Shown piece after piece: positions 12,741 through 18,705 of a stretch of DNA of 18,705 bases. The notes under the pieces were generated by a model. That model had not been told where the DNA came from and did no database searches. It worked only from the letters and a program-made list of their open reading frames with translations. This DNA is from a bacterium (GTDB lineage Bacteria > JAUVQV01 > DATDCY01): contig DATDCY010000304.1 of assembly GCA_036524115.1 (NCBI GenBank), positions 1 to 18,705 on the forward strand, written 5' to 3'. Every line of letters starts with the position of its first letter. Within the stretch, counting starts at the first letter, position 1. A program made the translations under genes and the position numbers.

Positions 12741-14234
12741 ATGAGAGGACGGAGAGCGTGGCCCCTGGTGGCGTTTCCGCTGCTCGTCTCGTGCGCCGCG
12801 GGAGGGGGCGTCGGGCAGCCGCCGGCGCCCGGAGGCGGCGGGTATTACCCGCGCGTCCCGCCGCCGGGGGCACCCGCACCGCCTGTCGCGTTCCTGCGGT
12901 TCTCGACGCCGCAGCTCAATTTCGGCGCCGTGGCCCCGGGGGAGATCTCCGAGATCGACTGCCTGCTGGTCAATGAGGGCGACACCGACGCCGACGTGAT
13001 CTCGGCGTCGGCAGCGGGGCGGGGCTTTCGCGTCTCCCGCGACGAGTGCTCCGGGCGCCCGCTGTCGCCAGGTCGTTCGTGCCGGCTCGGCGTCCGCTTC
13101 GCGCCGGTCGGCGCCGGCCCCGTCGACGGCGTGCTGACCGTGGTCGCCACGGACCCGGCGCCGCGGCGCCTGGAGCTGCCGCTCTGGGGCGAGGGGCTGC
13201 GCCGCCAGGCCGCCCCCGAGATCACCGTGGAACCCGGCGAGCCGGACTTCGGGCGCGTCGACGTCGGGACGCCGGCGTTCCTCGACGTCACCGTCGGCAA
13301 CACGGGGGGCAGGAGCGTGCGGCTGCGGGAGACCAGCGTCATCGGCCCCGGCTTCGACGTGGCGCGCAACGGCTGCGCCGGGCGCGTGCTGGACCCGCGG
13401 GACGAGTGCGTCGTCGGGCTGCGCTTCGTCCCGGTGCGCCGCGGCAGCGTCACCGGGGCGATGCGCATCCGCACCGAGGACCCGGACGTCCCCCTCCACA
13501 CGGTGGCCCTCGCCGGCGAGGGCAGCGACCCGGGACGGCCGGCCATCCGGCTGGGCGCGCGGGCCCTCGACTTTGGCGCGGTGGCGGCGGGGCAGGCCCG
13601 GAGCGCCGAGGTCAGGGTGGAGAGCGCGGGCCGGCGCGAGCTGCACGTGCGCTCGGTGCGCGTGGAGGGACGCTGGTTCGCCGTGCAGGACGACCGGTGC
13701 TCGGAGAGGTCGCTCGACCCGGGGGACGCCTGCATCGTGGTCGTCCGCTTCGCGCCGGTCGGGGCGGGCGGCGCCCAGGGGCGGCTCGAAGTCCTCTCGG
13801 ACGATCCGGACGCGAGCGTCGCCGTGGTCGCCCTCGCCGGCAGCGGGAGGGCGCGCCAGGCGTGCCCGGTGGCGCAGCTCGACCTCGACTGGAGCGGCGT
13901 CGGAGACCCCGCGCCGCTGGTGGTCTCCGGCGTGCTGCCGCGCGGCGAGTGCCTGACCTATGAGCTGACGGTCGAGCGCGCCGGCCGCCTGCAGGTCTGC
14001 CTGCCGCCTGGCTACATCCTCCGCGCCGAGGGGTTCGAACCGGCGGAGCGTCCCGGGTGCCGGATCGGCGGCGACTCCGTGGTCTATCGCAGGTTCGTGC
14101 GCCGCGGGATCTCCGCGGGGACCGTCGTGGATCTCACCCTGACGCGCCAGGACGACGCGGGCCGGGACTTCAAGGCGTCGTTCGTCTTCCGCAGCCCGCG
14201 GCCCAGGGGCGCGCCCGAGAGCGACGCCGAGTAG
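12741..14234 (+). CDS. Lipoprotein with three ASH/Hydin-like (choice-of-anchor D) beta-sandwich repeats
   Basis: The protein has 497 residues. The N-terminus RAWPLVAFPLLVSC gives a lipobox LVSC with Cys18, followed by a Gly/Pro-rich linker (19-49). Three repeats of about 100 residues follow, at about 53-152, 162-261 and 270-368. Each begins with a strand like LNFGAV / PDFGRV / LDFGAV and contains a strand like CRLGVRFAPVGAG / CVVGLRFVPVRRG / CIVVVRFAPVGAG. Each ends with DP...LPLWGEG / VALAGEG / VALAGSG. This is the ASH (ASPM-SPD2-Hydin) or choice-of-anchor D immunoglobulin-like fold. Each repeat carries one Cys pair exactly 11 residues apart (103/114, 212/223, 320/331), which suggests disulfides and an extracytoplasmic location. 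The C-terminal part (375-485) is a different beta-rich domain that I do not recognise. The function is probably binding or scaffolding at the outer membrane. The ribosome binding site before the ATG is weak; coupling to the gene 12 bases upstream may compensate. Confidence 0.85.
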   Translation: MRGRRAWPLVAFPLLVSCAAGGGVGQPPAPGGGGYYPRVPPPGAPAPPVAFLRFSTPQLNFGAVAPGEISEIDCLLVNEGDTDADVISASAAGRGFRVSRDECSGRPLSPGRSCRLGVRFAPVGAGPVDGVLTVVATDPAPRRLELPLWGEGLRRQAAPEITVEPGEPDFGRVDVGTPAFLDVTVGNTGGRSVRLRETSVIGPGFDVARNGCAGRVLDPRDECVVGLRFVPVRRGSVTGAMRIRTEDPDVPLHTVALAGEGSDPGRPAIRLGARALDFGAVAAGQARSAEVRVESAGRRELHVRSVRVEGRWFAVQDDRCSERSLDPGDACIVVVRFAPVGAGGAQGRLEVLSDDPDASVAVVALAGSGRARQACPVAQLDLDWSGVGDPAPLVVSGVLPRGECLTYELTVERAGRLQVCLPPGYILRAEGFEPAERPGCRIGGDSVVYRRFVRRGISAGTVVDLTLTRQDDAGRDFKASFVFRSPRPRGAPESDAE

Positions 14235-14298
14235 AGTCGCCAGGCAAGCACGTTTCGCTGCCCGCCGGTTGCGTGACGTCGACTGCCCATTCGATCCG

Positions 14299-14446
14299 CA
14301 ACGACACAACCCCGGCTGCCCGAGTCGTTGGGGAGCGTCCTGGCGTGTCCCAGCAAGGCAGCGAGGAGCGCGCGAGGAGGCGGGCTGGTGCCCGCCGCAC
14401 GAGTGACGCGAGGAGCAACGCCGCTGGGGCGCGTCAGGGCCTCCTC
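14299..14446. other. Structured intergenic region with several perfect inverted repeats
   Basis: No gene is seen between 14235 and 14458. The region holds perfect stems: CAACGAC (14299-14305) with GTCGTTG (14324-14330); GGCGGGC (14379-14385) with GCCCGCC (14390-14396) around a TGGT loop; TGACGCG (14404-14410) with CGCGTCA (14430-14436); and GAGGAGGC (14374-14381) with GCCTCCTC (14439-14446) enclosing the last two. The word GCGAGGAG occurs three times (14361, 14372, 14408). No T-tract follows any stem, so a simple intrinsic terminator is not supported. It lies between convergent genes, so a repeat element or a terminator-like function for both strands is plausible. Confidence 0.4.
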
Positions 14447-14458
14447 AGCGACCCGGGC

Positions 14459-15718
14459 TTACTCTCTTATCTGCCCGTCCCCGAGCACGACGAACTTCTG
14501 GCAGGTCAGCTCCTCCAGGCCCATGGGGCCGCGCGCGTGCAGCTTCTGCGTCGAGATCCCCATCTCCGCGCCGAGGCCGTACTGGAAGCCGTCGGAAAAG
14601 CGCGTCGAGGCGTTGACGATGACCGACGAGGAGTCGACCTCGGCGACGAAACGCATGGCGCGCGCGTGGTCCCGCGTGATGATCGCGTCGGTGTGCAGCG
14701 AGCCGAAGCGCGCGATGTGGGCCATCGCCTCCTCGAGGGAGTCCACGACCTTCACGGCGAGGATGAGATCGAGGAACTCTTTGCCGTAGTCGGAGGGCTT
14801 CGCCGCCTTCACCCACGGCGCGATCTTCCGCGTCCGCGCGCAGCCGCGGATCTCGACGCCCGCCGCGCGGTAGGCCGGCAGCATCTTCCGGAAGAACGCC
14901 GGCGCGATCTTCTCGTGCACGAGCAGGGTCTCCATCGCGTTGCAGACCCCGGGGCGCTGCACCTTGGCGTTGAAGCAGACCTTCACCGCCATGGGGATGT
15001 CCGCACCCTCGTCGACGTAGGTGTGGCAGATCCCCTCGTAGTGGAAGATCACCGGGATCGTCGAGCCCTCGACGACGGCGCGGATCAGCTCCTTGCCGCC
15101 GCGCGGGATCACCAGGTCGATGACCGTGTCGAGCTTCAGCAGCTCGGCCACCGCGGCGCGGTCGGTCGTCGGCAGCATCGTCACGGCCGCCGCCGGGAGG
15201 CCCGCCTCCTCGAGTGCCCGCGCCGCCAGCCGCGCCAGCGCGGTGCTGGAGTGGAAGGCCTCGGAGCCGCCGCGCAGGATGACGGCGTTGCCGGACTTGA
15301 TGCAGAGGCCGGCGGCGTCGCACGTCACGTTCGGGCGCGCCTCGTAGATGATCGCGATGACGCCCAGCGGCACGCGCATGCGGCCGACGCGCAGCCCGTT
15401 CGGGCGCACCGTCATCCGCGTGATCTCGCCGACGGGGTCGGGGAGGGCGGCGATCTCGCGCAGGCCGGCGGCCATCGCCGCGCAGCGCTTCCCGTCGAGC
15501 TTCAGGCGGTCCTGCATCGCCGCCGAGAGCTTGCGGCGCCGCGCCTCGGCGAGGTCCCTCGCGTTCGCCTCGAGCAGCGGCCCCGTCTCGGTCTCGAGCA
15601 GGCGCGCGTAGGCCAGGAGCGCCGCGTTCTTCGCGCCGGTCGAGGCGCCCGCGATCCGCCGTGCCGCCTCCTTCGCGGCCAGGGCCAGCTCCAGCACGGG
15701 TGACTTCGTCTTCGCCAT
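14459..15718 (-). CDS. proA: Gamma-glutamyl phosphate reductase
   Basis: The protein has 419 residues, the usual length. It reduces gamma-glutamyl phosphate with NADPH to glutamate semialdehyde, the second step of proline synthesis in the cytoplasm. It belongs to the aldehyde dehydrogenase superfamily. Visible family motifs are VPLGVIAIIYEARPNVT (116-132), KSGNAVILRGGSEA (141-154), the LVIPRGGKELI segment (202-212), FHYEGICHTYVDEGAD (225-240), and the catalytic loop AKVQRPGVCNAMETLLVH with C259. The C-terminal STRFSDGFQYGLGAEMGIST is also typical. The start at 15718 follows a GGGAGGGG ribosome binding site; the frame is open far upstream only as a shadow of proB. It lies 14 bases downstream of proB, which makes its substrate. 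In related genomes nadD often follows proA; here a convergent lipoprotein gene follows instead. Confidence 0.97.
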   Translation of the reverse strand: MAKTKSPVLELALAAKEAARRIAGASTGAKNAALLAYARLLETETGPLLEANARDLAEARRRKLSAAMQDRLKLDGKRCAAMAAGLREIAALPDPVGEITRMTVRPNGLRVGRMRVPLGVIAIIYEARPNVTCDAAGLCIKSGNAVILRGGSEAFHSSTALARLAARALEEAGLPAAAVTMLPTTDRAAVAELLKLDTVIDLVIPRGGKELIRAVVEGSTIPVIFHYEGICHTYVDEGADIPMAVKVCFNAKVQRPGVCNAMETLLVHEKIAPAFFRKMLPAYRAAGVEIRGCARTRKIAPWVKAAKPSDYGKEFLDLILAVKVVDSLEEAMAHIARFGSLHTDAIITRDHARAMRFVAEVDSSSVIVNASTRFSDGFQYGLGAEMGISTQKLHARGPMGLEELTCQKFVVLGDGQIRE

Positions 15719-15732
15719 CGTCCCCTCCCGGG

Positions 15733-16893
15733 TCACGCCTTGGGTTTGTCCTGCGGGGCCGCCGTCACGACCATCTCGTCGCGGTGCACGACCTCGTCCT
15801 CGCGGTGGCAGCCGAGGCAGCGCAGCCGCTCGGTGGTCAGCCCCTGGATCCCCGCGATCTCCGCCGCGCCGTAGCGCGTCAGGCCGCGCGCGATCTCCTT
15901 CCCGTCCGGTCCCACGATCCGCACCGGGTCGCCCGCCGCGAACTCGCCGCGCGTGCCCGTCACCCCCGCGGGCAGGAGGCTCTTGCCGCCGCGCACGAGC
16001 GCGCGCGCCGCCCCCGCGTCGACGAGCACGTCGCCGGCCGGCGCGAGCGCGTGCCGGATCCAGTGCTTCTTGCCCGCGAGGCGGCGTCCCGCGGGGAGGA
16101 AGACCGTCCCGACCGGATCCCCCGCCAGCAGCCGCCCGATGTTCTCGGGGTCCTGGCCGGAGGCGATCACCATCGGGATGCCGTAGTCGGAGGCCCGGCG
16201 CGCCGCGACGAGCTTCGTGCGCATGCCGCCGGTGCCCACGGCCGACGAGGTGCCGCCCGCGCTCTCGAGCAGCGCCGCGTCGACGCCGCGCACCGTCGGC
16301 ACCAGCGTCGCCCGCGGATCGGTGCGCGGGTCGGCGGTGTAGAGCCCCTCGATGTCCGAGAGGATCACGAGCAGGTCCGCGCAGACGAGCACCGCGACCG
16401 TCGCCGAGAGCGTGTCGTTGTCGCCGACGCGGATCTCGTCCACCGCCACCGTGTCGTTCTCGTTGATCACCGGGACGACGCCGTACTCCAGCAGCGTCCC
16501 GAGGGTGTTCGCCGCGTTGGTGAAGCGCCGCCGGTCGGCAAGGTCCCCGCCGGTGAGCAGCACCTGGGCGACCTGCAGGCCGCGCACGCGGAAGGCGTGC
16601 TCCCACGCGGCCATGAGGTAGCTCTGGCCGACGGCGGCGGCGGCCTGCTTCTCGGGGATCGTGCGCGGGCGCCGCAGCAGCTTCAGCCGCCCGGTTCCGG
16701 CCGCGATGGCCCCGGAGGTGACGACCACGGGCGAGCCGCCGGCGGCCGCGAAGCGCGCCACCTGCCCGGCGAGCGCGTCGATCCTGGCGACGCTCAGGTT
16801 GCGGTCCTCGGTGACGAGGCTCGAGCCGACCTTGAACACGACGCGGGCGACGGCGCCGACCTCGCGGACGCGGCAGCGGGCGGCGCGGCTCAC
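15733..16893 (-). CDS. proB: Glutamate 5-kinase with PUA domain
   Basis: The protein has 386 residues. It phosphorylates glutamate with ATP to give gamma-glutamyl phosphate, the committed and usually proline-inhibited step of proline synthesis. The amino-acid kinase domain (about 17-265) shows VVFKVGSSLVT (18-28), VVVTSGAIAAG (57-67), GQSYLMAAWE, VPVINENDTVAVDEIRVGDNDTLSA (140-164) and LVILSDIEGLYTADPR (175-190). It also has the GTGGMRTKLVAA segment (220-231). A C-terminal PUA domain (about 287-375) makes it the long, PUA-containing form. I chose the GTG at 16893 as start because it overlaps the obg stop as GTGA and has GGAGGG about 7 bases upstream; no ATG fits in front of the core. A CLGCH motif near the C-terminus (359-363) looks like a heme-c site, but the protein is cytoplasmic, so this is coincidence. 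It is coupled to obg and precedes proA. Confidence 0.97.
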   Translation of the reverse strand: MSRAARCRVREVGAVARVVFKVGSSLVTEDRNLSVARIDALAGQVARFAAAGGSPVVVTSGAIAAGTGRLKLLRRPRTIPEKQAAAAVGQSYLMAAWEHAFRVRGLQVAQVLLTGGDLADRRRFTNAANTLGTLLEYGVVPVINENDTVAVDEIRVGDNDTLSATVAVLVCADLLVILSDIEGLYTADPRTDPRATLVPTVRGVDAALLESAGGTSSAVGTGGMRTKLVAARRASDYGIPMVIASGQDPENIGRLLAGDPVGTVFLPAGRRLAGKKHWIRHALAPAGDVLVDAGAARALVRGGKSLLPAGVTGTRGEFAAGDPVRIVGPDGKEIARGLTRYGAAEIAGIQGLTTERLRCLGCHREDEVVHRDEMVVTAAPQDKPKA

Positions 16894-17951
16894 GCGCTGA
16901 CCCTCCGCCGGCGCGACGGCCGTGCCGCGGCAGCGCCGTCGCGGTCGGCGCGCTCGATCCGCTCGAGCGCCTGCTTGATCGCGTAGACCAGCTCGCGCAG
17001 CCCCTGGCGCGTCGCCGCCGAGATGACGTGCAGCGTCGTGCGCCGCCGCGCCGCGAAGCGCCGCAGCCGCTCGAGGTTCTCGGCGGCCTCGGGGAGGTCC
17101 GCCTTGTTCGCCACCAGCAGCTGGGGCTTGTCCGCGAGCCCGCCGCCGTAGGCGTCCAGCTCGTCGTTGATCGCGCGCCAGTCCTCGAGCGGGTCGCGGC
17201 CGGCCTGGGGCGAGAGGTCGACGAGGTGCAGGAGCAGCCGCGTGCGCGAGAGATGGCGCAGGAAGCGCGTGCCGAGACCGGCGCCCCGCGATGCCCCGGG
17301 GATGAGCCCCGGCACGTCGGCGACGACGAAGCTCTCGCCCTCCTCGAGGCGCACCACCCCCAGGTGCGGCGTCAGCGTCGTGAAGGGATAGTCGGCGATC
17401 TTCGGCTTCGCCGCCGAGATCGCCGCGATCAGCGTGCTCTTGCCCGCGTTCGGAAAACCGACGATCCCGACGTCTGCCAGCAGCTGCAGCTCGAGGATGA
17501 GCTCGAACGCCTCGCCCGGCTCGCCCGGCTGCGTCTTGCGCGGCGCCTGGTTGGTCGCGGACACGAACGCCGCGTTGCCGAGCCCGCCGCGGCCGCCCTT
17601 CGCGACCACCAGCCGCTGGCCGGGCTCGGTGAGGTCGGCGATCACCTCGCCGGTGCCCTTGTCGCGCACGATCGTCCCCTGGGGCACCGGCAGCACGACG
17701 TCCTCCGCGGCCGCCCCGGACTGGTTCTTGCCGCGCCCGTGCTCGCCGTGCCGGCCGCGGTGGATGGGGCGGTAGCGGAAGTCGATGAGGGTCTTGACGT
17801 GCGGGTTGGCCTCGAGGACGATGTCCGCCCCCTTGCCGCCGTTGCCGCCGTCGGGGCCGCCCATCGGGACGTACTTCTCCCGGCGGAAGCTCAGGCAGCC
17901 GCGGCCGCCGTGGCCGGCCTGGACGGTGATCGTGACCTCGTCGACAAACAT
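16890..17951 (-). CDS. obg: GTPase Obg/CgtA
   Basis: The protein has 353 residues. It is an essential GTPase that binds the large ribosomal subunit late in assembly and links ribosome state to growth and stress signals. The N-terminal Obg fold (1-158) has the glycine-rich GHGGRGCLSFRREKYVPMGG and GGPDGGNGGKGADI segments. The G domain has G1 GFPNAGKS (165-172), G2 around T191/T192 (YPFTTLTPHLGVV), G3 DVPG (212-215), G4 NKAD (282-285) and G5 SA (311-312). After the G domain the tail is short and basic (RPSRRRRVSA), so the extra C-terminal domain found in some Obg proteins is absent. The ATG at 17951 has GAGGGGA just upstream. A hairpin with T-tract lies between rpmA and this gene and ends about 11 bases before the start, so obg may be expressed by readthrough. 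proB overlaps its stop codon. Confidence 0.98.
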   Translation of the reverse strand: MFVDEVTITVQAGHGGRGCLSFRREKYVPMGGPDGGNGGKGADIVLEANPHVKTLIDFRYRPIHRGRHGEHGRGKNQSGAAAEDVVLPVPQGTIVRDKGTGEVIADLTEPGQRLVVAKGGRGGLGNAAFVSATNQAPRKTQPGEPGEAFELILELQLLADVGIVGFPNAGKSTLIAAISAAKPKIADYPFTTLTPHLGVVRLEEGESFVVADVPGLIPGASRGAGLGTRFLRHLSRTRLLLHLVDLSPQAGRDPLEDWRAINDELDAYGGGLADKPQLLVANKADLPEAAENLERLRRFAARRRTTLHVISAATRQGLRELVYAIKQALERIERADRDGAAAARPSRRRRVSA

Positions 17952-17961
17952 CGCGTCCCCT

Positions 17962-18000
17962 CAAAAAGCAAACGAGGCGTGCCCGGGTGGACACGCCTCG
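17962..18000 (-). terminator. Intrinsic terminator or attenuator between rpmA and obg
   Basis: On the minus strand CGAGGCGTG (18000-17992) pairs perfectly over 9 bp with CACGCCTCG (17981-17973) around a 10-base loop. It is followed by GTTTGCTTTTTG (to about 17962). This is a good intrinsic terminator, with the T-tract broken by one GC step. It starts 38 bases after the rpmA stop and ends just before the obg ribosome binding site, so it could shield ribosomal protein transcription from obg-proBA or act as a partial attenuator. Confidence 0.75.
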
Positions 18001-18037
18001 CTGCGCTCGCGCCGGCGGCGAACCGCCGGGGCCGGCG

Positions 18038-18292
18038 CTACAGCGCCTCGATGCCGATGAGCTTGCGGCCGCCGGCGATGACCCGGAAGACGACCTTGCC
18101 CTCGATCTTCGCGAACAGCGTGCAGTCCCGCCCCATCCCGACGTTCGGGCCCGGGTGGTAGACGGTGCCGTGCTGGCGCACCAGGATGCTCCCGGCGCTG
18201 ACCTTCTGCCCGCCGAAGCGCTTGACGCCGAGTCGCTGTCCCTCGCTGTCGCGGCCGTTGCGCGAGGCGCCTTGTCCTTTTTTGTGAGCCAT
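18038..18292 (-). CDS. rpmA: 50S ribosomal protein L27
   Basis: The protein has 84 residues. L27 sits near the peptidyl transferase centre of the large ribosomal subunit, where its N-terminal tail reaches the tRNA ends. The sequence starts [28 protein letters not shown], with the normal start of the mature tail and no Firmicute-type cleavable N-terminal extension. It continues with the family segments [29 protein letters not shown] and IEGKVVFRV. The ATG at 18292 is preceded by GGGGAGAGG. It follows rplU by 12 bases in the standard rplU-rpmA pair, and the two products contribute to the same subunit. A terminator-like hairpin follows. Confidence 0.99.
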   Translation of the reverse strand: MAHKKGQGASRNGRDSEGQRLGVKRFGGQKVSAGSILVRQHGTVYHPGPNVGMGRDCTLFAKIEGKVVFRVIAGGRKLIGIEAL

Positions 18293-18304
18293 GGTCCTCT
18301 CCCC

Positions 18305-18634
18305 TTACGCGACGGTGATCCCGCTGATCTTGACGCGGGTGTAGTGCTGCCGGTGGCCGGTCTTGCGCCGCTGGTTCTTGCGCCGCTTGAACTTGAAGAC
18401 CGTGACCTTGGGCCCCTTCACCGGGGCTTCCTCGTCGTCGCTGAGCACTTCCCCGGTGACCTTGACCTGGGAGAGGGTCGGGCGGCCGACGAGGGTCTGG
18501 TCCGGGCCGACGAACATCAGCACCCGGTCGAACGAAACCGAGGCGCCCTTCTCGGCGCCGAGCAGCTCGACGTCGATGGTGTCGCCGACGCCGACGCGGT
18601 ATTGCTTTCCGCCGGTCTCAAGGATGGTGTACAT
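18305..18634 (-). CDS. rplU: 50S ribosomal protein L21
   Basis: The protein has 109 residues. L21 binds 23S rRNA in the large subunit. The family pattern is clear: MYTILETGGKQYRVGVGDTIDVE at the N-terminus, a central VSFDRVLMFVG segment, and the basic C-terminal KVTVFKFKRRKNQRRKTGHRQHYTRVKISGI. The start at 18634 is chosen over an upstream ATG at 18655 because GAGGAGGAG lies at the right distance before it and MYTILETGGKQ is the conserved L21 start. An acidic linker of a few residues (SDDEEAPVKGP) precedes the C-terminal strand. It is the first gene of the cluster and is read from the promoter at 18677-18704. Confidence 0.99.
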   Translation of the reverse strand: MYTILETGGKQYRVGVGDTIDVELLGAEKGASVSFDRVLMFVGPDQTLVGRPTLSQVKVTGEVLSDDEEAPVKGPKVTVFKFKRRKNQRRKTGHRQHYTRVKISGITVA

Positions 18635-18676
18635 ACGCTTCTCCTCCTCGCACACAACAGTTCCGAAAGAAGCCCG

Positions 18677-18704
18677 ATTATCAACGGATTGGCGGGATTG
18701 TCAA
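18677..18704 (-). promoter_or_regulatory. Sigma-70 promoter of the rplU-rpmA(-obg-proB-proA) cluster
   Basis: On the minus strand TTGACA (18704-18699) is a perfect -35 box. After 16 bases it is followed by GATAAT (18682-18677), a 5 of 6 match to the -10 box. Transcription would start near 18670, giving a leader of about 36 bases that contains the GAGGAGGAG ribosome binding site of rplU. No strong hairpin that would act as an autoregulatory L21 leader is visible in this short leader. Confidence 0.8.
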
Positions 18705-18705
18705 G

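Noticed and set aside
15805-15819. CxxCH heme-c motif (CLGCH) near the end of ProB
   Set aside because: ProB is cytoplasmic with no signal peptide. The motif falls in the ordinary C-terminal PUA/DEVVHRD region, so heme attachment is not expected.
15719-16606. Possible ProB-ProA fusion, because the proA frame is open back to 16606
   Set aside because: proA and proB are in different frames. proB has its own stop at 15733, and proA has a ribosome binding site and the conserved start at 15718.

Overview
The window is very GC-rich with strongly GC-ending codons. It looks like the chromosome of a Deltaproteobacteria-type organism (Desulfuromonadota/Geobacterales or relatives). Three things suggest this: the conserved housekeeping order rplU-rpmA-obg-proB-proA, the many secreted lipoproteins and coiled-coil proteins, and a GGGGACAGATC-type palindrome that I associate with REP/RAYT repeats of that group. 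The assignment is inference; no rRNA gene is present to confirm it.

Layout. Left end (1-3300): the 3' part of a BatE-like TPR/SH3 membrane protein on + meets, tail to tail with a 29-bp overlap, a minus-strand pair made of a small lipoprotein and a secreted coiled-coil protein with a C-terminal membrane anchor (4-bp ATGA overlap). Upstream of that pair, on the same strand, is endonuclease V (nfi). A perfect TGTGA-N6-TCACA CRP-type palindrome overlaps the nfi stop codon and lies in front of the lipoprotein gene.

Centre (3439-14234, + strand): a PstS-like solute-binding protein overlaps by 4 bp a membrane-bound hybrid histidine kinase. Six bases later comes a giant UvrA of 1816 residues, which is two complete UvrA proteins fused in one chain (four ABC ATPase sites). 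A second PstS-like protein with its own candidate promoter follows, and then a lipoprotein with three ASH/Hydin-like beta-sandwich repeats, each carrying a Cys pair 11 residues apart. Inside the giant uvrA, in the linker before its fourth ATPase domain, a 78-bp in-frame palindromic insertion resembles a REP element and has become protein-coding.

A 224-bp intergenic stretch (14235-14458) contains several perfect GC-rich inverted repeats and no gene. The right end (14459-18705, minus strand) is the ribosomal protein/GTPase/proline cluster. It starts from a near-consensus sigma-70 promoter at the window edge: rplU, rpmA, a hairpin-plus-T-tract terminator or attenuator, obg, proB (GTGA overlap with obg) and proA.

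The most unusual content is the tandem UvrA, with its asymmetric halves and domesticated repeat, sitting directly behind a solute-binding-protein/hybrid-kinase pair. All functional calls rest on motif reading of the translated sequence; no database search was possible.
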